Source of the DNA: Elusimicrobiota bacterium | GTDB lineage: Bacteria > CG03 > SLGR01 > PWQF01 | Reading direction: 5' to 3' | Assembly (NCBI GenBank): GCA_003557485.1 | Contig: PWOI01000186.1 | Location: 1-6,105, forward strand | DNA: 6,105 nucleotides | Part shown: piece by piece, positions 1 to 6,105 of the stretch | Position numbering within the stretch: position 1 is the stretch's first letter | Layout of the letters: every line of letters begins with the position of its first letter | Position numbers and translations under genes: made by a program | The notes under the pieces: model-generated | The model's database searches: none | What the model was told of the DNA's origin: nothing | What the model saw: only the letters and a program-made list of their open reading frames with translations

Positions 1-1
1 C

Positions 2-163
2 ATGACCGAGCAGTGCTGGCGCGCCGTAAGCGGAACTCAATCCTGGACTTTTTCAGAGATACCGGATGGTGAATTTAAGTCCGGCCATAAATATATTGTA
101 TGGAGCCGCGCTGAGGACAAAGCCGGAAATATAGCAATAGGACCGGGAACCACTTTCTATTAC
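2..163 (+). repeat. Unit A0, C-terminal part of a class A repeat cut by the window edge
   Basis: Residues 1-54 match the second half of the other class A units. The Trp at 15 in SWTFSE corresponds to the W-x-Y/F position. SGHKYIVWSRAEDKAGN (residues 27-43) is the consensus form of the late motif, and FYYD leads into the next unit's D-R-T-P-P. This is the reason to believe that the array continues upstream of the window and that the ATG at base 2 is an internal Met codon. Confidence 0.85.
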
Positions 164-3100
164 GACAGGACGCCTCCCCATACGGAAATTCTTGAGCCTT
201 CCCAGGAATTTTACAGGGAGCTTGGCTCAATATCGGGGACTTCGCACGACCTTCCCGCTTCTCCGAAACACCGTTCCGGGATGGCGTCGGTAGGACTTAA
301 GATAGCCGATGTTACTGCATCCCCGATAGAGTACTGGACGGGAACCGCCTGGTCAACAACAACATCTGTTTTCGTTCCGATTTCTCCCGAAGTAGATAAC
401 AGCTGGTCCTACAATACTGTAATTGCGGGAATAGAGTGGAAAGACGGTCATGAATACGAACTGGTTTCAAAAGGTGAGGATAATGTAGGCAATACCCAGG
501 TGGTTCTCTCAACTGTTTCCTTTAGATTTGTAACTACGCCGCCCAGTGTCTCTTTCATAAGGCCTTCCCACGGTGACGATCTGAATATCCTTAGTGAAAT
601 AAGGGGAACAGCGTCTTCCGAGTTTACAGATGTGGACAATGTTAAGCTCCGTATACAGGACAGGGCTTCTTCTCCCTATCTTTATTATGACGGTTCTGAA
701 TGGGTCCAGGATGATTCCGTAAGAGTCCCTGCAACCGGAGGCGGAAGCAAATCAATAACCTGGTATTATGACAGGGGAGGGACTCTAAATCAGATATGGT
801 CTGACGGACACAACTACCGGGTTATACCGTTTGTTGAAGACAGTATAGGCAACATAAGGCAGGGCAGCCATGTAGGGTTTACTTATGACATAACCTCACC
901 TACTTCAGCAATAACTATTCCTGCAGACGGAACGCATCACAACCGCCTTTCCCTTATATCCGGGACATCATATGACGCCACAGCCGGTGTTGAAGAGGTC
1001 CACGTCAGGATTTATGATATTGATGCGTCCAATTACTGGGACGGCAATTCATGGCTCGGTGATGAAGACGACTGGCTGCCTGCAACCGGCAGGCCGGGCT
1101 GGAGTTTTGATTCATCTTCAGTTGACTGGGTTGACGGGCACAGTTACCGGATACAGTCCCGTGCCACCGACCGCGCTACCGATGTTTTCGGCGATAATCC
1201 CAACATTGAAAATGTTGATGAAGAAGACGGTATTGTTATAGTAAACGATGAGAGTTACCCTGATTCCTTTGTAGAAATTCCGGAAAACAATGATATAAGA
1301 AACTATCTTCCCGTAATAAGCGGTACGGCTTCCGATGATGCGCCAGGTGAAATAACCGGCGTGGGGCTTCAGATTCACAGAACCGTAATAGGCGGGTACT
1401 GGAACGAGACATTAAATGAAGGAAGCGGCGGCTGGGCCGAAACACCTCACTGGAACGAAACTTTAAGCGATGACGGGTTTGAAACCTGGTCCTGGGATGC
1501 GGACGGGGTATGGACTACCGGAAGAACCTACCAGGTAACATCAAAGGCAATTGATAAAGCCGGCAATGAGGAAGAAAGCCCCGTAACAGTTTCTTTTACA
1601 TATAATACGGCTGAGCCTGTTACCTATATTTCAGTTCCCCAGCATAATATAACTACAAATACCCTGACCAGGATAAGCGGTACCGCGGAGAGCGGCCATG
1701 CCGCCGCCTCCGTAACTCAAGTGCATATGCTTATCCAGCGGGATGACGGACAGTACTGGGACTGGACAAGCGGTTTTTCAAGCGAAATGGAATGGGGTAT
1801 CTGTGACGGCACATATGACTGGGCAATGGATTCTGCCGAACCCGGAGTGTATCTGCCTGATTGGCAGTCAGACAGAACCTATACGATACATACCCGGGCC
1901 CGGGATAATGCCCTGCCGATCAACAACTATGAGAGTATGGGCGAGCCGGGTGCCAGCAACGCGCACAGTTTTACTTTTGATAACATCGGGCCCGATACTT
2001 CTTTTACCTACCCTGTTGCCGGCACTCATTACACTCCGTCCGATCTCGGTCCCGTTGTGAACGGTTTTGCCGAGGACGAAACAAGTGACGTTGAGAAAGT
2101 TGAAATAAGCATAGAAGAAGACAAAACAGGTCATTTTTTTATAAGCGGTTCCGGTTTCGGAAGCGTATTGTTTGAAAACAGCTGGATTGAAACAACTATT
2201 GACCAGGCAGCGTCTTCAACGACCTGGCAGTATTCCGATGCTATGCTTACCGATATATCGGGCTGGAAAGAAGGGATATACCGTTTCCGCAGCCGGGGCA
2301 CGGATAATATAGGAAACGTTGAAACTGTAGGCGCCGGGTTTACTGTAGTTGTAGATACTACTCCTCCGGTTTCCAAGGTAAACCATCCGGCCCACGAGGG
2401 GATATATGAAGATACCGGTGTGACTCTTCTAAGCGGAACAGCCGCTGATACCGCCCCCGGCCAGCTGGATAAGGTCCAGATAAGCATAAACATAAGAGGT
2501 TACAAGGGGAGTAATAATTATTACTGGAACGGCTCAACCTGGACAGATACGGGAGGAGCGCCACTTTATCTGCCAACGGGAGGCACGGCGGCAAACTGGA
2601 ATTATTCAATGTCGGCCTCTAACTGGATAACAGGTATGGTTTACCGTGTTCAAACCAGGGCTACCGATAAGGCGGGTAACCAGGAAACAGGAATAACCTA
2701 TAATGAATTTACCATTGTTCTTCCGGCTGAGGAGTTTGTAGTTACCGGGGTTACAGGCGGGCTTGCTGCCGGATCTCTGCAAACAGTATATGTAGAGGCT
2801 CTTGACCGGCACGGTCAGAGAGCTTTGACTTACGATGGTACTGTAAGATTTATTACAAAAGACGATGAAGAAATATTCGAAATTTCACAGTCGCGTTGGG
2901 CCGAATCTACATTCGAAGACGGAAACGAAAGGACTTTTACAGATGAATACGGCGGCGGCTACATGATTTTTTCAAACTTCTTTCGCTACAGGACAGCGTC
3001 AACTTCTGAAGCTGACAGGAAGTTTCTTGGAGTTTACGATATTGATAACACATCAGTTAAAGGAGCGCAGCAGAATATATCGGTTAATCCGGCGGCGCCT

Positions 3101-6100
3101 GACAGGATGCAGGTTATCTATACTCCCGGCGAGACCCACAGGCCCGGTACAAGCGCCGGAAAATCCGGTTCACCGGGTTCTTATCCGGCCGGCGGATCTT
3201 TCACTGTTACAATTAATATAACAGACCAGTACTGGAACGTAGCCCACGGCTCGGATACGGTAAATATTACAGTAACGGACCCCAATGCTGATAATCCCGG
3301 AAGCGTGGTGGTAGATGGTTCTGAAAGTATTTCTGTGACAATGATTACGGCGTGTGAGCAGTGGGTGGAGGTGGTTTCGCCCAAATATACCGATTTTCTT
3401 AAGGGGCACGCGCAGAACAACCCGGTAATGATTCAGCCCGATACAGCTGTAGGCCTGCAGGTGCTTCTTCCCGGAGAAGTTTCCGCTCCCGGCACTTCAA
3501 CCGGAAAAACAATAGAAGAAGTTGTGAAGCCGCAGTCGGATGTCCCGTTTATGGTTACTGTAAACGCTGTTGATAACTATTACAATGTAAATGCCGCCGC
3601 TGAACCCGAAGTTATGCTCAGCCACAGCGACAGTTCCATATACGCGTCCGAAGCTTCAACTTATACTCTCACCAATGGTTCGGCCGAAATAGAAGTCAGG
3701 CTTATAGTAGCCGGCGCTCACACGATAATGGCCCAGGATACCGATCTTGCCGGGCTGGATCCTGATTCATCCGGATTAACAGTGACTTACGGCGCCGGAA
3801 GACAACTCCAGGTCCTTATGCCCGGCGAACTGAGAGATCCCGGAACGGTAGCCGGCAAGAAAGAATTTCCCGCGCAGCAGACAGCCGGAAAGGCTTTTAA
3901 ACCTGTATTCAATCTTACCGATAATTACTGGAATATTGTTACCGGCACGACTGTTGTAGTTATGGTCCAGACAAGCGATCCTTACGGCACGGTTGACGGC
4001 ACTCCTCAGGACCGGACCAGGACCATAGGTGCCGGCGGTACCAGGAATGATATTGATATAATAAACAGGATAGCCTGGGACGGCTCCAATGCGGCCCAGC
4101 ATAAAATCAACGTCAGCGCTGCCGGATGGGAAAGTTATGAGTCCAGTTCAGTTCAAATGAATCCAAATTCCGCTACCGGGCTTCACGTTCTTCTTCCCGG
4201 CGAAGTCTATCTGCCCGGGTCCCCCACCAGCAAGGATTCATCAGGAATCCAGTCCCAGGTAGCCGGTTCGTCATTTACGGTTGTAGTACGCGCGGTAGAT
4301 GATTATTTCAATATTCAGCCCTCATCCAATCCTTATGTGCGGATAACTTCCGATGATGTTTATCATTCCGCCGAGAGCTCAAAAGAACTTTTTAACGGTA
4401 TTGCCAGCTTCTGGATAACTTTAAACGACGCTACAAATGATCCCTGGACGGTTACCGCCTCAACTGCCGGAGGCGAGAACCTTTACCCCTATACATCTTC
4501 GCAGGTATCGTTAAACGCGGCGGATCCCGCGAAGCTCCAGATACTACTTCCGGGAGAGGTAGCCGTTCCGGGTTCGCCTTCAGGTAAGAATTCCGCAGGT
4601 ATCCAGAGCCAGACTGCCGGAACAGAATTTAACGCAACCGTGAATCTTGTTGACGAGCAGTGGAATATAGTTGAGGCCGCCCCGGAAGTGGAAATAGGGA
4701 CCGATAATAATTACAGTGTTCTTCCGCCTTCTACTGAACTTATCGGGGGAACGGCAGTTTTTCCCGTAACTCTCTATACAGCCGATAATACAGTGCTTAC
4801 CGCAACCGATATCAGCGGAGTATATGATCCGGATACATCTACTGTTTTTCAGGTTAATCCCAGGACTGCAGACAGGCTTCTCATAGTATTCCCGGACGGG
4901 GAAGAGGCCGACCCGGGCCGCTGGAGCGGTGTTTCCGGGCCTCCCTACGGTAAAATCGGCAGTCCCGATCCGGTGACTGCAGGAGTGGATTTTGAAGTCA
5001 GGGTGAAAGCAACAGACCAGTACTGGAACGTCAATCCTGGGGCTTCTTCTGTTATAAGGTTGCTTACCCTTGACGATGGATATGCTCCCGATATAGAGGA
5101 TTTGACCCTTACACAGGGGACGACATCATTTATGGCCCAGCTCAGGATTGCCAAGGGATCCAGCCGTATCCGCGCCGAGGTTGAATCGGGCACTCATTAT
5201 ACCCCCTATACATCGGCAGGGCTTCAGGTTAACCCGGCTCCCGCCACAAGGCTTCTTGTCATAACCGAAGGCGAGTTCCATGAGCCGGGCAAAGAGGATA
5301 CGGGTAAAACCATTGGGAGCAACCCCGGATTACAGACGGCCGGAGAGGAATTTAGTATAGATGTTTATATCACGGATGACTTCTATAACATAAATCCCGC
5401 CTATGAACCGGAGGTTGAAATAACTCTTCAGGATCTCAATGCCGCGCCGCCGCTGCTCAGTACCCTTACCCAGGGAGCTACTACTTTCCCGGTAACTTTT
5501 AAGACTGCATATCGGGTACCTGATACTTCCGCCGGTTCCTGGAAGACCTGGACAATAACGGCGCGGGATACCGAGGAAGATTATGCTCCTTATACTACTC
5601 CCGGCATTCCTGTGAAGTCCGCTTCCGCGTCAAAACTTCTCGTTCTTCTTGATGGGGAGACACACGCGCCCGGAACCGCGCTGGGCAAGACAGGTCCCGC
5701 GGAAGAGCAGGTGGCGGGAGAGGTGTTTCCGATAGTTCTTATAGCGGTGGACGATAACTGGAACCGTGATTATACCGTACAGAAAACAGTTACTATTGAA
5801 ACCGAAGATCCCCACGATACTGTTCCCCGCACGCGTACCCTTATGGACGGGAGAAGAACGCGGGATGATATGACAATGCGTACCGTAGGCAGCTGGTGGA
5901 TAGAGGCCTCGGCCGAGGATCTGGTAACCTACAGAACAGAACCAGTGGTTATAAATCCCGGTACTTTCAGCAGGCTGCTTGTAAAACTTCCGGGTGAGGA
6001 ATTTGAGCCGGGAAGCAATACAGGGCTTTCAGGTGAACCACAAGATCAGACGGCCGGGCAGCCAATTGAAATAGTAGTCCGCGGAACAGATAAACATTTT

Positions 6101-6105
6101 AACCG
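2..6105 (+). CDS. Giant Ig-like repeat surface/secreted protein, internal fragment (open at both ends)
   Basis: One frame runs through the full window with 2,034 complete codons and no stop; the last two bases begin a further codon. The translation is low in Cys (only residues 5, 601 and 1118) and visibly rich in Thr, Ser, Gly, Asp, Glu and Trp. It contains no hydrophobic stretch long enough for a membrane span. It divides into a class A array (residues 1-907), a transition domain (908-1031) and a class B array (1032-2034), all in beta-sandwich style with alternating hydrophobic strands. The ATG at base 2 is not taken as the start: no upstream sequence is available, and residues 1-54 are the tail of a class A unit. 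In known bacterial proteins such arrays form extended stalks of adhesins or other exported proteins; that role is inferred here. No enzyme motif, signal peptide or anchor is in view. The coding call is very secure; the ligand and true length are unknown. Confidence 0.96.
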   Translation, partial: MTEQCWRAVSGTQSWTFSEIPDGEFKSGHKYIVWSRAEDKAGNIAIGPGTTFYYDRTPPHTEILEPSQEFYRELGSISGTSHDLPASPKHRSGMASVGLKIADVTASPIEYWTGTAWSTTTSVFVPISPEVDNSWSYNTVIAGIEWKDGHEYELVSKGEDNVGNTQVVLSTVSFRFVTTPPSVSFIRPSHGDDLNILSEIRGTASSEFTDVDNVKLRIQDRASSPYLYYDGSEWVQDDSVRVPATGGGSKSITWYYDRGGTLNQIWSDGHNYRVIPFVEDSIGNIRQGSHVGFTYDITSPTSAITIPADGTHHNRLSLISGTSYDATAGVEEVHVRIYDIDASNYWDGNSWLGDEDDWLPATGRPGWSFDSSSVDWVDGHSYRIQSRATDRATDVFGDNPNIENVDEEDGIVIVNDESYPDSFVEIPENNDIRNYLPVISGTASDDAPGEITGVGLQIHRTVIGGYWNETLNEGSGGWAETPHWNETLSDDGFETWSWDADGVWTTGRTYQVTSKAIDKAGNEEESPVTVSFTYNTAEPVTYISVPQHNITTNTLTRISGTAESGHAAASVTQVHMLIQRDDGQYWDWTSGFSSEMEWGICDGTYDWAMDSAEPGVYLPDWQSDRTYTIHTRARDNALPINNYESMGEPGASNAHSFTFDNIGPDTSFTYPVAGTHYTPSDLGPVVNGFAEDETSDVEKVEISIEEDKTGHFFISGSGFGSVLFENSWIETTIDQAASSTTWQYSDAMLTDISGWKEGIYRFRSRGTDNIGNVETVGAGFTVVVDTTPPVSKVNHPAHEGIYEDTGVTLLSGTAADTAPGQLDKVQISINIRGYKGSNNYYWNGSTWTDTGGAPLYLPTGGTAANWNYSMSASNWITGMVYRVQTRATDKAGNQETGITYNEFTIVLPAEEFVVTGVTGGLAAGSLQTVYVEALDRHGQRALTYDGTVRFITKDDEEIFEISQSRWAESTFEDGNERTFTDEYGGGYMIFSNFFRYRTASTSEADRKFLGVYDIDNTSVKGAQQNISVNPAAPDRMQVIYTPGETHRPGTSAGKSGSPGSYPAGGSFTVTINITDQYWNVAHGSDTVNITVTDPNADNPGSVVVDGSESISVTMITACEQWVEVVSPKYTDFLKGHAQNNPVMIQPDTAVGLQVLLPGEVSAPGTSTGKTIEEVVKPQSDVPFMVTVNAVDNYYNVNAAAEPEVMLSHSDSSIYASEASTYTLTNGSAEIEVRLIVAGAHTIMAQDTDLAGLDPDSSGLTVTYGAGRQLQVLMPGELRDPGTVAGKKEFPAQQTAGKAFKPVFNLTDNYWNIVTGTTVVVMVQTSDPYGTVDGTPQDRTRTIGAGGTRNDIDIINRIAWDGSNAAQHKINVSAAGWESYESSSVQMNPNSATGLHVLLPGEVYLPGSPTSKDSSGIQSQVAGSSFTVVVRAVDDYFNIQPSSNPYVRITSDDVYHSAESSKELFNGIASFWITLNDATNDPWTVTASTAGGENLYPYTSSQVSLNAADPAKLQILLPGEVAVPGSPSGKNSAGIQSQTAGTEFNATVNLVDEQWNIVEAAPEVEIGTDNNYSVLPPSTELIGGTAVFPVTLYTADNTVLTATDISGVYDPDTSTVFQVNPRTADRLLIVFPDGEEADPGRWSGVSGPPYGKIGSPDPVTAGVDFEVRVKATDQYWNVNPGASSVIRLLTLDDGYAPDIEDLTLTQGTTSFMAQLRIAKGSSRIRAEVESGTHYTPYTSAGLQVNPAPATRLLVITEGEFHEPGKEDTGKTIGSNPGLQTAGEEFSIDVYITDDFYNINPAYEPEVEITLQDLNAAPPLLSTLTQGATTFPVTFKTAYRVPDTSAGSWKTWTITARDTEEDYAPYTTPGIPVKSASASKLLVLLDGETHAPGTALGKTGPAEEQVAGEVFPIVLIAVDDNWNRDYTVQKTVTIETEDPHDTVPRTRTLMDGRRTRDDMTMRTVGSWWIEASAEDLVTYRTEPVVINPGTFSRLLVKLPGEEFEPGSNTGLSGEPQDQTAGQPIEIVVRGTDKHFN
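1247..1603 (+). repeat. Unit A4, class A repeat with an internal short duplication
   Basis: Residues 416-534 open with D-E-S-Y-P-D and have SGTA at 440-443. At the usual YW-x-G site the unit reads YWNETL (466-471), and 17 residues later HWNETL (483-488). The two hexapeptides are encoded by sequences at 1397-1414 and 1448-1465 that agree at 15 of 18 bases. Downstream the unit returns to consensus: WSWD at 497-500, GRTYQV at 507-512 and DKAGN at 518-522. The segment between the copies is Gly-rich, as in a loop. Membership of class A is secure; the duplication is seen directly, though its origin (slippage or convergence) is inferred. Confidence 0.75.
1979..2353 (+). repeat. Unit A6, the most diverged class A repeat
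   Basis: Residues 660-784 keep the class A frame: the opening Asp is 11 residues before Pro 671, WQYS lies at 742-745, and RSRGTDNIGN at 763-772 matches the late motif. However, SGTA is replaced by NGFA (687-690), three residues later than in most units. The YW-x-G-x-x-W centre is also absent; in its place is a Gly/Ser/Phe-rich stretch (FFISGSGFGSVLF, 712-724). The unit probably folds like its neighbours with a different central hairpin. It could be a specialised domain rather than a decayed one, since the reading frame and the core positions are intact. Confidence 0.7.
2723..3094 (+). other. Transition domain (B0) between class A and class B arrays
   Basis: Residues 908-1031 fit neither array well. 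The start, around residues 912-950, reads as FVVTGVTGG then AGSLQTVYVEALDRHGQ and YDGTVRFIT. This resembles the widespread bacterial Ig-like pattern 'AG-x-x-x-x-V-x-V-x-A-x-D-x-x-GN ... Y-x-GTV-x-F'. The domain ends with ISVNP (1026-1030), the same closing strand as class B units. Compared with class B it lacks the G-E-x3-P-G element and has Gly (938) where class B has an aromatic. Its C-terminal half (960-1010) contains an aromatic- and charge-rich segment without a counterpart in either array. I read it as the founding or capping member of the class B array. Boundaries are good to within about ten residues. Confidence 0.68.
3220..3240 (+). repeat. 21-bp exact direct repeat, copy 1 (unit B1)
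   Basis: This stretch, coding for TDQYWN plus flanking bases, is identical to 5011-5031 in unit B6, 1,791 bp downstream and in the same codon phase. The match ends abruptly on both sides. Shared codon choice in a conserved motif, a short conversion tract or chance could explain it. Confidence 0.7.
4166..4864 (+). repeat. Units B4 and B5, the adjacent class B pair with near-matching spacers
   Basis: B4 (residues 1389-1506) and B5 (1507-1621) have the same spacing from the Glu of GE-x3-PG to the Phe of AG-x-x-F (24 residues). Their spacers, 1405-1422 and 1523-1540, agree at 13 of 18 positions, including the shared string GIQSQ followed by x-AG. Other units have quite different spacer sequences here. 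This suggests that these two neighbours descend from a later tandem duplication than the rest of the array. Their downstream halves have diverged more, and B5 has Gln instead of an aromatic before the Trp of its D-x-x-W-N motif. Confidence 0.65.
5011..5031 (+). repeat. 21-bp exact direct repeat, copy 2 (unit B6)
   Basis: This is the second copy of the 21-bp match with 3220-3240. It covers the D-Q-Y-W-N core of unit B6. Surrounding codons in the two units are unlike each other, so it is an island of identity rather than part of a longer recent duplication. Confidence 0.7.
5960..6103 (+). repeat. Unit B9, N-terminal part of a class B repeat cut by the window edge
   Basis: Residues 1987-2034 hold the first part of a further unit: LLVKLPGE, GE-x3-PG at 1998-2004, QTAGQ at 2016-2020, and D-K-H-F-N at 2030-2034. 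All landmarks are at the expected spacing, except that Ile replaces the usual Phe after AG and Leu replaces the Lys of GK. The window ends inside this unit, so the array continues downstream. Confidence 0.85.

Larger units (their letters stand above)
2..2722 (+). repeat. Class A array: one partial and seven complete Ig-like repeats of about 120 residues
   Basis: Unit boundaries in bases: A0 2-163 (partial), A1 164-529, A2 530-886, A3 887-1246, A4 1247-1603, A5 1604-1978, A6 1979-2353, A7 2354-2722. Complete units are 119-125 residues. In order, a typical unit has an opening D-x-T-P-P followed 11 residues after the Asp by a Pro; SGTA/SGTS about 25 residues in; a strand with alternating hydrophobics; YW-x-G-x-x-W (A1 residues 111-117, A3 345-351, A7 841-847); a Trp in W-x-[YFWM] (residues 135, 254, 367, 497, 607, 742, 866); then GH-x-Y and D-[KNS]-[AVI]-GN. 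The D-x-x-GN motif occurs in A0, A1, A2, A4, A6 and A7. Opening and closing motifs match the common bacterial Ig-like pattern 'TD-x-AGN ... DTT-x-P'. The units are longer than many bacterial Ig-like domains because of the Trp-rich middle. They are diverged at DNA level, so the array is not a recent amplification. Confidence 0.88.
3095..6103 (+). repeat. Class B array: eight complete and one partial Ig-like repeats with a GE-x3-PG signature
   Basis: Unit boundaries in bases: B1 3095-3439, B2 3440-3790, B3 3791-4165, B4 4166-4519, B5 4520-4864, B6 4865-5236, B7 5237-5620, B8 5621-5959, B9 5960-6103 (partial). Complete units are 113-128 residues. Each starts with a strand such as LQVLLPGE, and G-E-x3-P-G is present in all nine (Glu at 1044, 1159, 1276, 1401, 1519, 1634, 1758, 1886, 1999). 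A Gly/Ser/Pro spacer, often with GK, leads to AG-x-x-F. Exactly eight residues after that Phe (Ile in B9) is the Asp of D-x-x-[WYF]-N (Asp at 1075, 1191, 1307, 1433, 1551, 1672, 1792, 1917, 2030). Units commonly close with a Tyr/Thr/Ser stretch and V-x-x-NP. The second half resembles bacterial Ig-like domains with 'D-x-Y-GN'. The function is probably structural (stalk) or adhesive, by inference. Confidence 0.88.

Noticed and set aside
2-4. ATG at the start of the open frame as the gene's initiation codon
   Set aside because: The residues that follow are the second half of a class A repeat, there is no signal peptide, and no upstream sequence exists to show a ribosome binding site. The window edge simply falls inside the gene.
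1076-1090. LPATG pentapeptide (residues 359-363), matching the sortase signal LPXTG
   Set aside because: It sits mid-repeat with no following hydrophobic segment or basic tail. Units A2 (VPATG) and A7 (LPTG) have related strings at the same place, so it is part of the class A consensus.
972-1241. Plus-strand open frames in another phase (972-1241 and 1743-2060)
   Set aside because: They overlap the main frame throughout, and their translations have no repeat or domain pattern, whereas the main frame keeps the class A motifs across the same bases.
1893-1904. Perfect 12-bp GC palindrome (two overlapping CCCGGG sites)
   Set aside because: It lies inside codons for T-R-A-R-D of the conserved late motif of unit A5. 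No T-run or operator-like context follows, so a terminator or regulatory role is not supported.
2131-2493. Open frame of 120 codons on the minus strand, and similar ones such as 3776-4102
   Set aside because: They lie fully antisense to the conserved repeat-coding frame, show no recognisable domain, and have no independent start signals. They are shadows of the main gene.
2021-5206. Shared hexapeptide GTHYTP in unit A6 (bases 2021-2038) and unit B7 (bases 5189-5206)
   Set aside because: The copies are at non-equivalent positions of two different repeat classes (an early loop against a closing strand) and no flanking similarity exists, so chance is the simplest explanation.
5288-5311. G-x4-GKT string (residues 1763-1770) fitting the Walker A pattern
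   Set aside because: It is the B7 form of the variable spacer. Equivalent spacers in other units have different lengths between Gly and GK, no Walker B or NTPase fold surrounds it, and the context is a beta-sandwich repeat.
1-6105. CRISPR array, insertion sequence, tRNA/rRNA or intergenic regulatory region
   Set aside because: No short spaced identical repeats, terminal inverted repeats, transposase or structured RNA were seen, and every base belongs to the single open reading frame.

Overview
The whole window is the inside of one very large protein-coding gene on the + strand. The frame whose codons start at position 2 is open from end to end: 2,034 complete codons without a stop, with no start, stop, promoter, terminator or intergenic gap visible. 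I number residues from the codon at position 2 (residue r begins at base 3r-1). The true N- and C-termini lie outside the window.

The protein is built from tandem Ig-like beta-sandwich repeats of about 120 residues, in two distinct classes laid end to end. Class A (bases 2-2722, residues 1-907) is a partial unit plus seven complete ones. They share a 'D-x-T-x-P' opening, a 'SGTA' motif, a Trp-rich centre (YW-x-G-x-x-W, then W-x-Y/F), a 'GH-x-Y-x-V-x-SRA-x-D-KAGN' segment and a closing aromatic beta strand. One transition domain follows (2723-3094, residues 908-1031). Class B (3095-6103, residues 1032-2034) then has eight complete units and a partial ninth. Every one carries G-E-x3-P-G, then a spacer, a hydrophobic residue (Phe in eight of nine) exactly eight residues before an Asp, and the motif D-x-x-[WYF]-N. 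The arrays are cleanly separated and do not interleave.

The likely role is a giant secreted or cell-surface stalk or adhesin. No catalytic domain, membrane segment or real cell-wall anchor is visible, so nothing shows how it is exported or attached, or what it binds. There are only three cysteines in 2,034 residues.

The source is probably a bacterium. G+C content looks close to one half. ATA for Ile and AGG/AGA for Arg are common, unlike typical enterobacterial genes. From memory, similar repeat sentences occur in giant proteins of uncultivated lineages such as Elusimicrobiota or Omnitrophota. That placement is a weak inference and was not tested.
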